NCBI GenBank assembly: GCA_036925085.1
Contig: JAUPFP010000051.1
Span: 1,083,001 to 1,147,000 of the forward strand
Length of the DNA stretch: 64,000 nucleotides
Direction of reading: 5' to 3'
DNA from: Brachycybe producta
Lineage: Eukaryota; Arthropoda; Diplopoda; Playtdesmida; Andrognathidae
The position numbers and the translations under genes were made by a program. The notes below the pieces were generated by a model. That model saw nothing but the letters and a program-made list of their open reading frames with translations. It ran no database searches and was not told the origin of the DNA. Below, one piece after another: positions 41,991 to 53,134 of this stretch (positions within the stretch are counted from its first letter, which is position 1; the number at the start of each line of letters is the position of its first letter).

Positions 41991-42582
41991 CCAACCCAGG
42001 TGTAAACCTGGATCATCACTTCTAGATGGAACTTCAAGGAACAACACGATCAACCAGCTTTTAACGGGCGAAAGCCCAAGGGGTAGCAGAGAGCTAAAAG
42101 ATCCTTTTAACTGTAAAAGTTCACTAAATAGGAACTTGTGAAGAAACGGAAAGGGATTAATTTGTTCCCTTCCTCCCGAACCAGGATAGAATAAGCGGCA
42201 TAGCCAACCGCTTTTTGATAAATTCTATTTCCCATGACCGTGGTTCGATACAGCATAATGAAGTTTACATTTTTCTTAAATTAAAAAAAATTAAAACATG
42301 ATTTTTTGGATTTTTATTAACAAAATCATTGAAGTTAAATCGCTATTTCAATCAATTCGCCCTGCTAATTTTCAAACTCACATAAAAAGGGTTAAATTAA
42401 AAACATAAAATTTCACACCCTACGGAATTGTCCGAAACTATGAAATTCCGTGTTTTGTACCGACCATATGAAAAGCTTAATTGGAACTGTATCAACAAGA
42501 AAATGTGTATTTAAATGATTGAGCTACCTTCTAGTTTCCGAAACACTTTCTAGTTTTTCTCTTAATTTTGCTTTTCAGAATG

Positions 42583-42845
42583 ATGGAATAACTTTCTTCG
42601 GGGTGTCAAGTGATGATGGTGTTACTGGGAAAGCTTTACAAATGCTTCGTTTTAGTCAAAGGACATTGGGCACCTGCCCAGCACAAGTTAAAACTATTGC
42701 CTATCAAGCATTGGTATGGCCTCATCTTGAGTATTGCTGCAGTGTATGAAATCCCCACTCTGTCACACTCGTAACAGAAATCGTAAATAGAAATGGTTCA
42801 GCATAAGGCAGCAGGGTTGTTTGTGGCAGGCATAAATTTACAGAT
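42583..42845 (+). pseudogene. LINE-C fragment, RT C-terminal part, left
   Basis: It reads GKALQMLRFSQRTLGTCPAQ, then VKTIAYQALVWPHLEYCCSV, a diverged relative of LINE-A 5320-5430. It is interrupted at about 42846 by two palindromic MITEs and continues at 43706. Confidence 0.75.
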
Positions 42846-43283
42846 AAGTCGCATTCACACTGGGCTTGTTTACAAGCTGCTGGTTGCGGCTGGCTATTAG
42901 CAGCAACAGCAATCATCGGCTGCTATGGGTTCAGACTTGTCCAGTCACTGCCGGTATTAGCAGTGCAAGTCATCCAATCACCGTCTTGCAAAAACACAAA
43001 AATCTAACAACAACCAAAACACGCAATGGAGTTTCAACTACCTACTAGTGCCACTACTAGCAACAAAGGATTCACACTAGATGGTAGCAGCAGGAAAGGA
43101 GTAACATGACCAGCTGGTAGCTGCTAAAGTTGGACATGTCCAACTTCACCAGCCGCTGTTAAAATTACTAGCATGCTGGAGAAAGTAGCTGCTGGTAGCA
43201 GTTCACATTATGCTGCTAGTGGACTATAACCAGCCAGCAGCAACAAGCAGCTGGTAAACCAGCCTAGTGTGAATGCGCCAATA
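42846..43283. mobile_element. Palindromic MITE T, copy 1
   Basis: The ends are inverted repeats: CGCATTCACACTGGGCTTG at the left, and on the other strand GGCGCATTCACACTAGGCTG at the right. The body is rich in AGCAGC and CTGCTG and can fold on itself. No coding capacity. ATAAG is present at both junctions as a possible target duplication. Confidence 0.75.
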
Positions 43284-43705
43284 AGGTGCAGTCACACTAG
43301 GGTGGTTTACAAGTTGCTGGTTGCTGCTGGCTATTAGCAGCAACAGCAAGCAGCAGCTGCTTTGGCTTCACACTTGTCCAGTCACTGCTGGTATTAGCAG
43401 TGCAAGTCATCCAATCACCGTCTTGCAAAAACACAAACTCTAACAACAACCAACCCAAGCAGTGGAGTTTCAACTACCACTAGTGCCACTACTAGCAACA
43501 AAAAGTTCACACTAGATGGCGGCAGGTAGCCAGCTGGTAGCTGCTAAAGTTGGACATGTCCAACTTCACCAGCCGCTGTTAAAATCACTAGCCTGCTGGA
43601 GAAAGCAGCTGCTAGTAGCAGTTCAGACTATGCTGCTAGAGCGCTACAACCAGCCAGCAGCAACCAGCGACTGGGAAACCAGAATAGCGTGACTGCGGCT
43701 TTAGT
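43284..43705. mobile_element. Palindromic MITE T, copy 2
   Basis: A second copy in direct tandem with the first, about 85% alike by eye, with ends GGTGCAGTCACACTAGGGTGG and, inverted, GCCGCAGTCACGCTATTCTGG. The LINE-C frame resumes right after it. Confidence 0.75.
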
Positions 43706-44115
43706 GTCACTGAGATGCTGTCAGTGCTACAGTATCATAGTTTGGCACATCCCAGGCTGAGTTAAGCTTGACATTGTTTGTGAAAATTACATGTGGTGAT
43801 TGTCCTAAACCACAGTCTAGTGATGTGCATAAAGAACTATATATGGGCAAGGCTGACCATTCTAAGAAAATTAGAGAGATTTTTGCCAGGACAGATTCAT
43901 ATTATTGGTCTTTTTTCCTAGTTATAAGACAATGGAACTCTCTTCCTGAGGAAGTGGTAAATGGGGATACATTCGTTTTGTGAAATTGACAATTATTTAT
44001 TAATTTTGTTTTGTATATATGTGCTTGACAATGCTTAATAAAACATGTACATGTGGACTTTTATGTCCATCTGTCATAGGCCTATTTGGCTGCTAGCGGA
44101 GTACTTTTTGTAATT
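43706..44115 (+). pseudogene. LINE-C fragment, C-terminal part, right
   Basis: GDCPKPQSSDVHKELYMGKA, then ARTDSYYWSF and IRQWNSLPEEV, matching the end of LINE ORF2, followed by the 3' part with GTCATAGGCCTATTTGGCTGC, which is like the LINE-A 3' end. Truncated and inactive. Confidence 0.75.
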
Positions 44116-44615
44116 GTAATTAACAATTTGAAAATCAGATGATCATAAAACATCTTAATCACATATATAACACCTACATCTGAAATGTAATTCCAGTACT
44201 TTTTTAGGCTGAATATGGCAACCGAAAATGGTACGATCTAATGAATAAACAAAAATGTCAAATGCAAAATCATATTCGATTCCTATAAGAACTACTAACA
44301 CAGACATAGTGCTGGGTAAGAGCAAGATCGCGACTATTTCCTCCCACCCAAACTTTTGGCTTCACTAAAGTCACGTGATGTTGTCTCCCCTAATTCTAAC
44401 CTCCGTGTGTTCAGCAGACCAATTAAACTATTAGAATCATTTGAAATTAAACCTTGATGGCGAAATTGGTGTAGAAGTTAGCATCTTTGTTTCAATTGCA
44501 CAAAATTAAAAAATGTGCCATAAGTGCCAATTGATAGGGCAATGTTTACCTGTACATGCTTAACTCTCTTTGTAGTATGTGTACAAATTACATAAAATAA
44601 ACAATTGATACTTAC
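44116..44615. other. AT-rich intron, nothing recognised
   Basis: No exon, repeat or element end was recognised in this stretch. Confidence 0.6.
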
Positions 44616-44668
44616 AAAGCCAGCATCAGCCATATCAGATTGCAGATCATCTTCCATTCTACCTTCAA
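44616..44668 (-). CDS. SNX14: SNX14 exon: acidic linker after RGS
   Basis: Acceptor TTCTTTTCAG before 44668, donor GTAAGTATC after 44616. It reads (V)EGRMEDDLQSDMADAGF. The two leading bases complete a Val codon with the G from the 47414 exon, and the exon ends in phase 0 as the next needs. The acidic linker between RGS and PX is a feature of SNX14. Confidence 0.8.
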
Positions 44669-45589
44669 CTGAAAAGAAAGAAATTCCATTAGTTTTTAAT
44701 TTAAGGAGACCCTTACCCCCAGGATTTTTTTTCTTGAAATATCGTCAAGACTTAGCCAATTATGCCAAAATAATTGTTAAAAATAAAAATAAGTGATTAA
44801 AATTATAAAAAAAATAAATGAATTATAAAATAAATGAAGTGACTTTTATGACTCACCAAACAACGCCATTTTAAATTTCTAAAAACGAAAGTCTACCCCA
44901 TAATTTAGTGGCAAATGTTGTCACATCACATTTTCATAAATCCTTAAAAACATGTATTCTGTAGTCATAATAAACTCAAAACAACTTTCTAATCAACTCG
45001 AAAGCCACGTCGTTGGTGGTATAATTCAAATATTAAATCCATAGAAATTAGAAAGGAATAGGAAATGCATGTATTTGAATAGTGGATTAAAAGTAACGTG
45101 GGTGACAACACAGTACAAAACCTTAAATATCGATATATCAATAACACTGGTCAACACTATTTTTGCTGACTTATATCCGAGACTTGTTTCTGGCTAATTT
45201 TGGGGTTCTGAACTCAGATATCACATTGGTTTTTGCCCATCACATCAAGTTTTTACACTATGCCATACCTCCATTTGGATCAATCTCCATATAAAAGTAC
45301 ACGATTACAACGTTTTTCGTGGTGATGGCACATTCTTCCATCATAGATAAGTTTTTGTATGTAGGCCCTTTTTGGAGTGTTTAAATTCAGTTTTTTAACA
45401 CTCCACCAGTAGGCTGCCATCATGTGGGTATCCCACCTTCCTTGGTATCGCTCCTCCATAGCTTTTATATCATAATGGAACCTTTTGCCTTGCTCATCAC
45501 TTAATAACCTAGATTTTCAGGAAATGTATCAAGATGACTGTTGAGAAAATGAACCTTTATTCTCATGTTGCAACACATGCTTCAACTCA
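44669..45589. other. AT-rich intron, nothing recognised
   Basis: No exon or clear element was seen. Sequence near 45460-45560 (ATCATAATGGAACCTTTTGCC) could be an old transposon remnant but could not be assigned. Confidence 0.5.
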
Positions 45590-45830
45590 GGGATTGCACA
45601 CTTTACGTGGAGTCCAAGAATGATGCTGGTCTCCAAGTCTCACTTGAAAGTAAGCCACCTGCACCTTCTTCACAAAATTGGGAACAGGTTGGAAAGTGTA
45701 GAAAGGGAGAAAGAAAAGTGGGAGGGGGTGACTGAAATTGAAATGAAAGGAGTAAAAAAAGAAAAAAACGACGCGCATGCGCACAATTGCCTGTGAATTT
45801 TGCTCCCATCATTTATGATGGGTTACCCCA
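45590..45830 (+). mobile_element. Solo partial LTR of the second Gypsy family
   Basis: It shares AAAGGAGTAAAAAAAGAAAA, ACGACGCGCATGCGCAC, AATTGCCTGTGAATTT and GATGGGTTACCCCA with the LTR at 59701-60119, in the opposite orientation. The middle part of that LTR is missing here. Confidence 0.7.
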
Positions 45831-46094
45831 CTAGTGTATCTAGACTATTCAAACACTTTCTTCTAGCAGCAGCCATTGCCTAAGTTACAATTACAACAGT
45901 TGATGAACAAAAACCTGAAAAATAAAACATGCCATAGAACAAAAACCGGACGTGCTATGTAAAAACTGATTTTATTTTTGAAACCAGCACCCAAAATTAC
46001 TTAAACACAAGTGTCAGATCTTAGTCAGCAGAAAAAAAGTGAAAAATTGTTGGCCAGTGTAATTTTCGAGTAGAGGAGTATCATTTTTAGTGTA

Positions 46095-46662
46095 AGCTCG
46101 TTTCTTCTCTGTATCGTGCGGTGCCCGCACGGAGAAGATTCAAGCTACAGAAAGAGTTGGATGGAGTTGGATTATGATCATCCTCCTGCATGGAGTGAAA
46201 TCGATGCAGAAGGATGGTGGCCATCCTTCTATCCGTCGACGCTGATATGCATCTTCCCTCATGGTGATTACCATTCTTAAAGATGCTGCTGTAGCTGCTT
46301 CAGGTTTGTATGCTTCCTTGCCCTATGGTGTCTCCGGCCTCTGTAGATAAGTTATTAGTTACCAAACATAAAGACAATGCAGTTTCTCATTGTAACACTT
46401 TTATTCATCTTTGCTCAGAAACATCGAGTACAAAGATGAATTGTTTAGACTGAAGGTGCGTCCTCATGCCCAAGATGTGGTACGGACTAATCAGCGTAAT
46501 ACAAAAAAGAGCAAAGACAAGGATGATGAACAAAGAGGAACACGGTCCTTTTATACCTTGGACCTGTGTACACCTACGAGGTGTAACCAGGTCCAAGTGA
46601 CCATGGTCCTAGAAGTATCAATCTGCCTGGGTTCCTGGGTTCCCCGACAACCACCGTGCAGT
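46095..46662 (-). mobile_element. Element D, second copy (without LINE insertion)
   Basis: It matches 15905-16072 joined to 16955-17454. It includes the LTR end TGTAACAC at 46391, the TATAAAAGG box near 46555 and the GGTGTACACAGGTCC region. The right end is truncated in the U3 region. It serves as the uninterrupted reference for LINE-A copy 3. Confidence 0.7.
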
Positions 46663-46684
46663 ATATAATATATGTATATATATG

Positions 46685-46995
46685 TATACCTAGGGCAAGT
46701 GTCTTTAGGGCACATCAATTGACCTAAAATATATGTTCTAATATACCTAATTACACCTAAAGTGGAATTTGGTCTAAAAGAATGGTTGACTTAAAGATAA
46801 CTTCGCCTAAAACATAACTAAATAGCCATTTGGCCTACAAGTATACTTCACCTAAAGGGGCATTTGACATAAAAAAGACACTTGACCTAAAGGAAAATTT
46901 ATCTAAAAGGACATTTCACCTGAATATCTATTTGACTTAAGTAGCCACTTCACCTACAAGAAACATTTAACCTAAGCAACCTTTGACATAAAATG
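46685..46995. repeat. CCTAAA-type degenerate short-repeat array
   Basis: Repeated ACCTAAA, TTGACCTAAA and CATTTGACATAAA units with roughly 16-20 bp spacing, similar in style to the 21-kb arrays but more diverged. Confidence 0.6.
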
Positions 46996-47413
46996 CACAT
47001 TAATTCATTCCATGTATATTGTATAGCTCTGATAGATTCTGAAATGAGTGAATGAGATTCATGACATCTGGAGCCTCGGTCTGTCATAACCTTTCCAATA
47101 TAAATTGATGCACTTCAGAAACAAAGCATTTAAACGGGAAAATAAAAAACCCAACCATTTTCGAAAAACCAAAAAGGGAAAAAAGCTCAGTGCAGAACGT
47201 GTTTTTAATACATGATTGTGACGTCATTAAACGGATTGAAATGTTTCTATCATTTTCAGTTTTATTTTATGAAATGCCGAACAGTACTGTCTATGAGGTA
47301 TACGATCGCTATAGTATGAAAGACTATTTCACAGTAATATTCGAAACACTCCCACGAATGAAACATCTTAATATAAATGAATTACGCACTGGCACGGACG
47401 GGAACCAAAACAC

Positions 47414-47481
47414 CTCGTATTTTGTTGATCTTATTGCCAATCATAGCAACAGTCGACAGATAGTTGCTTTTTCGTGACGCT
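47414..47481 (-). CDS. SNX14: SNX14 exon: post-RGS linker
   Basis: Acceptor TTGAATTTCAG before 47481, donor CGAG|GTGTTT after 47414. It reads SRKSNYLSTVAMIGNKINKI. The IGxKI pattern is typical of the SNX14 linker. It begins in phase 2 and ends in phase 1, fitting the 44616 exon downstream. Confidence 0.8.
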
Positions 47482-47625
47482 CTGAAATTCAAAATCAATT
47501 AGTTATAACGTAAATACTGCTTTACGTTCGATTTTATAAAATATCTGCAAAGTAACTGCTTTCTTATAAATAGTATTTACGTGTTTGAAGTTTGAATGGA
47601 TCTTTTTAGTACTCGTGGCCCACAC

Positions 47626-47639
47626 AGATGTTCAAAATA
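47626..47639 (-). CDS. SNX14: Possible SNX14 micro-exon, 14 nt
   Basis: After the acceptor GTTCTTTAG comes TATTTTGAACATCT and a donor-like GTGTGG. It codes for YFEH plus two bases, which follows the SDE that ends the RGS exon as YF does in the family, and it is the only small exon here that restores the phase of the next exon. The donor is uncertain. Confidence 0.5.
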
Positions 47640-47709
47640 CTAAAGAACATCGAAGTTAACATAAAAATGAATTAAGTAAAACACTCTTGAATGCCATCAA
47701 AATTCGCAC

Positions 47710-47831
47710 CTCGTCACTCTGACGAAACATAGGAACATTCAGCTCCAGAAGGTTTAACGCATATTTATAAGCTTTGTAGAATTCTCCAGTTGTCCTTAGT
47801 TCAACTACTCTTTTATTAGGTCCTTCAATAA
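47710..47831 (-). CDS. SNX14: SNX14 exon: RGS domain, C-terminal half
   Basis: Acceptor TTTTCTCAG before 47831, donor GACGAG|GTGCGA after 47710. It reads IEGPNKRVVELRTTGEFYKA, then YKYALNLLELNVPMFRQSDE, with the EGP...VxxLxTT and YxxAxxLLE features of RGS domains in sorting nexins. 122 bp, consistent phases. Confidence 0.92.
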
Positions 47832-47928
47832 CTGAGAAAAAATAATGAAACCATATCGTCACAGATTGTTATTTAAATTTAAAATCGAAAACCATATACT
47901 GAATAAATATGTCCGTAGCTACACTAAC

Positions 47929-48084
47929 CAATTCTAAATTTTTCAACAACGTCTCTGCTGAAGTTGAGGCGGTAAACACCATGTGGTGACATATAGGTTT
48001 CATATAATTTCTTTGCTTCCTGATGTAGTGAACGAATGTCTTCCTTATTTAAATCCGGGTTCAACAATTTGCTGTTAAAATCCT
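47929..48084 (-). CDS. SNX14: SNX14 exon: RGS domain, middle
   Basis: Acceptor TTTATTTCAG before 48084, donor ATTG|GTTAGT after 47929. It reads EDFNSKLLNPDLNKEDIRSL, then HQEAKKLYETYMSPHGVYRL and NFSRDVVEKFRI. It follows in phase on LQFCLAV of the 58679 exon, although 10.6 kb separate them. Confidence 0.92.
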
Positions 48085-48389
48085 CTGAAATAAACAAAAA
48101 ATTGCAATTATAATAAAAAATATGTGAAATTCATCAATAGTAAAAGTTTTGAATTTTGGATTTTTTTTTCCTTACATGTATATTTCATTACAAATGATAA
48201 AACATAAAACTAGAACTGCTCAAATTTTTAGGTCTTGAACAGAATAGCTAGAGGGATAGGGAAGCAGTAAACGTGGAAGTGGTGGTGTGAAGGTGTATTA
48301 GTGGACTAGGAACACTTTTCCGAAAAATTATTTTACGGGTCACATAGAAACCCATCAATTTAAGAAACGTCTATAATCATTTCTCCATG
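48085..48389. other. AT-rich intron, nothing recognised
   Basis: No exon or element was seen before the old LTR begins. Confidence 0.6.
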
Positions 48390-48937
48390 TCAGAGAAGTG
48401 GAATAGCAGGGTCTGCTCCACCAGGAAGACTGCATCCCTATAGGGATTCACTGGTGGTAGCAGATGAAATCCTGGTGGTGGTCTGCTAAACTAGCTGTTG
48501 TGGCCTGTAGGCAACCACCATCTTGTGTTCAATCCAGCTAATCACTTTGGATCCCATGGTGTCTACAAGTGAGAGGTGGTACAGCTGCCTGGTGGAAGGA
48601 CGGCACACCTGGCCTTGGTATAATGGTGATACCCCGGTCATTACCAGGGGGGTTTAGCTATAGATACAGATGTCACTGTCGGAGGCTCTGCTCCTGTTTA
48701 AACGATGTGTTTCGTCTTTTGCACTTTGGCTGGCAGAGGAGGTCATAGCCTTTTTAAAATATTGTTTGCTTGATTTTAGCTGGCCAGAGTTTGACCAGCA
48801 TTCATGTACGACTTCGGCGAGGAACGCCACAACTTCGCGTGGTAGTCCTGAAAGAGTCACAGTGGGACATCCCGTAGTGTGTTCTCACCTGCGAAAAGGA
48901 CGTCAGTGGGATTGCCAGTCCAGAATGGATTGTGACA
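48390..48937 (+). mobile_element. Old LTR (family C) related to Gypsy-A
   Basis: GGTCTGCTCCACCAGG and GTGAGAGGTGG at its start and TTGTGACA at its end parallel the Gypsy-A LTR layout. The exact left boundary is uncertain. It is directly followed by ATTGGTGGAGG, the same primer-binding start as Gypsy-A. Confidence 0.6.
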
Positions 48938-48939
48938 AT

Positions 48940-49500
48940 TGGTGGAGGTACTGGGTACGACGGTGCTCATGTCCCCTAGCATGGTGAGCTTGTCTAAGTC
49001 AAACTGCCATATGGTTGGCAACAAGATGGCAACCACGTTGGCTAAAGGTGAACCATCGAAAGGGTGCAGTCAGTATTCCCACAAGGTCGATGAACTGATT
49101 TGAAACCAGTTCGCCATTTAGGAGTGGGGCTCTATTTTCCATGCGACTGATGGCAAATGTATGGTTGTGTCACAACCCACCTGGCTGAACTGACAACACC
49201 CCACAATATACTCACCGTACCAACTCCATGTAGGGGACAAGATTGCATGTGAGCTTGCCTCTGGTGAACCCTGGGGTAATGTCAGAAGAACAAGGAGTCT
49301 CCATTGTTTAAATCGATGGCCATGCTGGGCGTGACAAGACGAAGATATCGCAAATAGGATGGGTCCCCCAACAGACCGACATGGTTGCAGGGCCCGTGAA
49401 ACATGGTGGGATAAGTTGGCTCAAACCAGGACAACCCCAACAAATAATAAGACTCAAGGCAGTTGTAAAAGGCATAAGAAGGAGTTTAATGAACTTACAA
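48940..49500 (+). mobile_element. Primer-binding site and leader of the old LTR element
   Basis: TGGTGGAGGTACTGGGTACG at 48940 corresponds to the Gypsy-A primer site. The leader continues with short CCATATGG and GGTTGTGTC motifs but lacks the hairpin array. It is cut by the LTR-B copy at 49501. No gag is recognisable. Confidence 0.5.
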
Positions 49501-50040
49501 ATGTGACAACCCAGTTTTGCACCTTTGTGAGCAAAACTAAATTCCCATTGTTGTCTGCTAGGCACCTGTAAATTGGTTGCCAGGCAGATGACAAAATGGC
49601 CAGCAAGGGTCACTGTCCTCCCCCAGGTGGAGCAGCCTGAGGGTGGTATATAATGGCGTCAGTCATTATATCCTGGACAGTGTAGTGAAACCCTGGATGC
49701 TGTGTGCATGTGTGTCTTGTGTGCTTCAAGGTGGCCAAGATGGCCACCATTCACCTTTTGCATTGTTTGTGTGTGGAGGTGTTTGACCTCTCCTCCTGGC
49801 TGGATTAGCCAGGAGATTCTTCACTTATAGTGAGTGTTTTATTGTTTTATTCTGGTGAATAAATATATTATTTTCACTCACATCTGTGTCCGTGTCATTA
49901 TTGTTATAATATTGGGGAAGTCACCGCGGGGACGGTGGGGGTTACCGGTGGAGTGTCGCCGGTGCTTCACCGTCCTGGTCTGGCATGTTTTCCGTCTTGT
50001 CGGCCGGTGCTTTGCGCACGGTTTGTCCACGGTAGGATTT
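49501..50040 (+). mobile_element. LTR-B, second copy
   Basis: It starts TGTGACAACCCAG and is parallel to 13402-14025: the same GAATAAAT signal, TGTGTCCGTGTC, CGGCCGGTGCTTTGCGCACGG. It diverges after about 50030. It may be a solo LTR. Confidence 0.7.
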
Positions 50041-50231
50041 AACGGGAATCTACCGTGGATTCTACGTCATGGGCTAGTTTGGCCATAATATACACCAGGT
50101 GGCTGCTTCTGAAAGTGGACAGCTGCAATTTTTCACCTTACCCATAGGATCCAATGGAAACCAATAGGGAGAGGCCTGTCTGTACGCAACGTGGTGCCTG
50201 GCAGGCTGCCTACTGCCATCAGCCTAGCAGG

Positions 50232-50696
50232 TGTGGCAACCTGGTCTGCTCAAATTTTAATTTTTGAGTGAGCAGACGAATTTCCCTATGGTGGTCTGCC
50301 TGACAGCTACAGTAGGCTGTTGGGACGGACGCCATTTTGGTGCCAGCAGACCTCTCACCATGAAGTCTATGGGTGAGAGGTCAGATGTGACCTCTGTCCC
50401 CTCCAGGTGGAGTTGCCTGGAGGTTTCCTGTGGCCTAGTCAGCCACAGGATCTGGGCAGTTGGTTGTAGGCTTCAGCAGAGACTAGACCTCTGGGTGGAG
50501 GTCAAGGAGACCTCCACTGGCCAGTGCATCTTCATCTCTATTTTGCCTTTGACCTGTTGGCCTTTGTTTATATATGTATTGTGCCTGGCTGGTTGAATTA
50601 ACCAGCCAGAGGTGTATATAATCATTTATCATCTTTTACATCGTAAGTGTGATTAAACACTTTTTAATTCATCTTACTATGTGTCCGTGTTATTTC
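50232..50696 (+). mobile_element. Gypsy-A copy 2, truncated 5' LTR
   Basis: It matches the 3' LTR at 55755 up to GTCCGTGTTATTTC, then jumps into the leader (ACACGGTGATTTACCG). The remaining LTR, the U5 donor and the primer site are gone, so this copy could no longer start reverse transcription. Confidence 0.88.
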
Positions 50697-51281
50697 ACAC
50701 GGTGATTTACCGTGTATTCAACCGTTTAGTCGGTCGAATCACCGTGCGGTGCGAGTACGCCACTGGGCGCGGACTTTGGTCCGTGGGACAGCGGCGGAAA
50801 CCACCGTTTCACCGTTTATTTACCGTTACTCCCCGTGGGGAACAAACTCCGGTCCGTTGTACCGTGGTGAACGGTAAATTTACCGCAGTTAACCGTATTT
50901 TACCATGATTTACCGTGGGGCACTGACTACGGCCCGTGGTACCGTGGTTTTCGATGGTGTACGGTGTTTTCCCGCAAGTACACCGTGGTGTACGGACTTT
51001 TGTCTGTTGATCCGTGGTAGAAAGTGGTGAAAGGTCTTTTACCGAGAAGTACACCGTGGGAAACGGACTTTTGTCCGTTATACCGCGGTAGAAACCGGTA
51101 AGGTTAAACCGTTCTGCACCGTGGGACACGGACTTGTGTCCGTGATACCGCGGTTTCGCACAGTCCCATCCATTCGTAACGGTATTTTACAGACTTTTGT
51201 CCGTGAGTTTACCGTTTTCAACGGTGGAAACCCGTTATCTGGTGGCTTTGTCCAGATTTTACCGTTCATTTACGGTGAAAA

Positions 51282-52960
51282 ATGGAGCCAGCCCCAAAAG
51301 TACCGACGGTAGGTCGGGAACTTGGTGCAGATGCGGGTTTAGAGTTATGCGGCCGCGTAGTCGACCGTCCCCTTGGGGGCGGAAGGCGGAGATCCTCTGG
51401 AAACAGAGGAACGAAGCAGTAGCGTAGACGGAAATTTCCCGGAGGACTGGATCACGGTGCGGAAACGCCGCGGTGACATTCTTCCGGGAGAATACCCGTT
51501 GGAAGACAGTGAGTCCGATAGTGAGCTCACCGGGGAGGACGACCGGCACCGGCCGAATGTCCAAGTTTCCACAGCCACCCGTCCGGTTGGACGGGGCGGT
51601 CAACCCCTTCGGGACATGGTGGAAATCCCGGATGAGACTGAACGTGAGGGCCGGGCCTTTTTGGCCGGGCTATCCGAGCAGCAACTCATTGAGATTGCCT
51701 ACGGGATAGATGTCCTTCGTTTGGAAGGACGACTGTCCCGGTCGACGATCGAGCCGAGGGTGGAACCTCGGTTTTCACTGTCGCATGTGCGGGAAGGCGC
51801 ATGGAGAGAGGAGCCACCGGTACAACCCCAGTTGGTACCTCTGTGGAAAGCACCCAGGCCATGTCCTAGGGGGATTGGTCGGGGAGTTCCTCCTGCACCC
51901 GGACAGCAGCCGAGGGTTCAGTTGATGATACCCTCGGAAGCTGAGTCCGTGTCCGACATTTCGGGGAACCGGAGCAGGCAGCCCCGCAGGGTTAGCGCCG
52001 CTGCTTGGACGCCCGCTCCAGCGGTTCCGGCGGAGGTTCAGGCGTTCGGGTTCTTTAACCCGGTCCACTCATTTGTTCGTTACAACGGTAGAAAAGACTT
52101 GACGCCTTTTCTCCGCAAGTTCGAAGCGAAAGCCCGAGCTCAGCGCTGGACAGACGAGTCCTGATGCAGTTTCTTTACGTTTCTGCTGGACGGTCCGGCG
52201 GAGGAGTACTACGTCACTTTGGTGGAAACTCTTCCTGACCTGACCTGGATTGAGCTGAAGGACGCTATGCGTAGCCGCTTCAGCACAAGTAACCAGGCTC
52301 GCCTCTGTTTCGGCGTATTCGAATCGATGGAACAGGGGGCTACCGAGTCTGTGCAGGCATTGTACTGGCGGTTCTTGGAACTGTCCGACCGAGTGTCTCC
52401 GGGCGAAGACGAGAGCTGTCGGCTCATACGCTTCAAACGGAAACTCCTGACGGCCATCACTGATCAATTGCAAGGCCGGTACAGTAGAGGCATATGCCAG
52501 AAAGGCACGGCTGGTGGAAGCCAATTTGCTTCTTGTAAGTAAATTACCTAACTGTACTAGAGGGGTTCCTCAGGACAGGGTTAGCGCTCCGTTCTCTGGA
52601 ACCACGGCTAGCTCTGGGAGTTCTGCCAGGGTTTCATCTTCGAGCAAAACGGGTGCGAAGGCTGCTGCACCGTCCAAGTCGGACAAAGCAGGAGCCAAGA
52701 CCGGAGGCAAGAAGAAGAAGACGGCAGGCTCTGGTGGAGGTCAGCCGGCGGCAACGCCTCGAAGTGCAGACCGTACAGGAGATTCACTCCGGCGACTAGG
52801 TAATTGTTTCGGGTGTAACCAGATGAGTCACCTGAAGAAGGATTGTCCGAAGGCTGCAGCCAAAGGGCAGGTTGCCAGAGTGGTGCCTGATGAGTCAGAA
52901 CCTCCAGCCAACCGCTGGCGTTGTGCCAGTTTGGCTGGAAGGTCATAAGTACCTGGCCAC
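51282..52960 (+). pseudogene. Gypsy-A copy 2 gag, inactivated
   Basis: It has the same ATG (MEPAPKVPT) as the intact gag. A loss of two G in the poly-G run at about 51377 shifts the frame, CGA has become TGA at 52162, and 8 bp are missing at about 52470. The zinc knuckle CFGCNQMSHLKKDC is still visible at about 52806-52850. This is decay after insertion or during copying. Confidence 0.88.
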
Positions 52961-53134
52961 CGTTCATGATGGCCAGTTCTACTATCGACTCGTGGAAGAC
53001 GAGGAGAAATCCTCGTTAAACCGCCGCCGGTCGCCACCGAACTGAGTGGTGGGCAACCGGTAAAGCTTCAAAACTCAGGTGCCTGTCAGGGCTGGGTTCT
53101 GAGCGAGGGACGTACCTCCGGGCGGTCTCCAAAT

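Noticed and set aside
41349-43705. A CRISPR-like or direct-repeat array
   Set aside because: The repeats are palindromic MITE copies hundreds of bases long, and the genome is eukaryotic.
47190-47477. A 95-codon plus-strand reading frame
   Set aside because: It is the complement of an SNX14 exon (47481-47414) and adjacent intron, and has no family motif.
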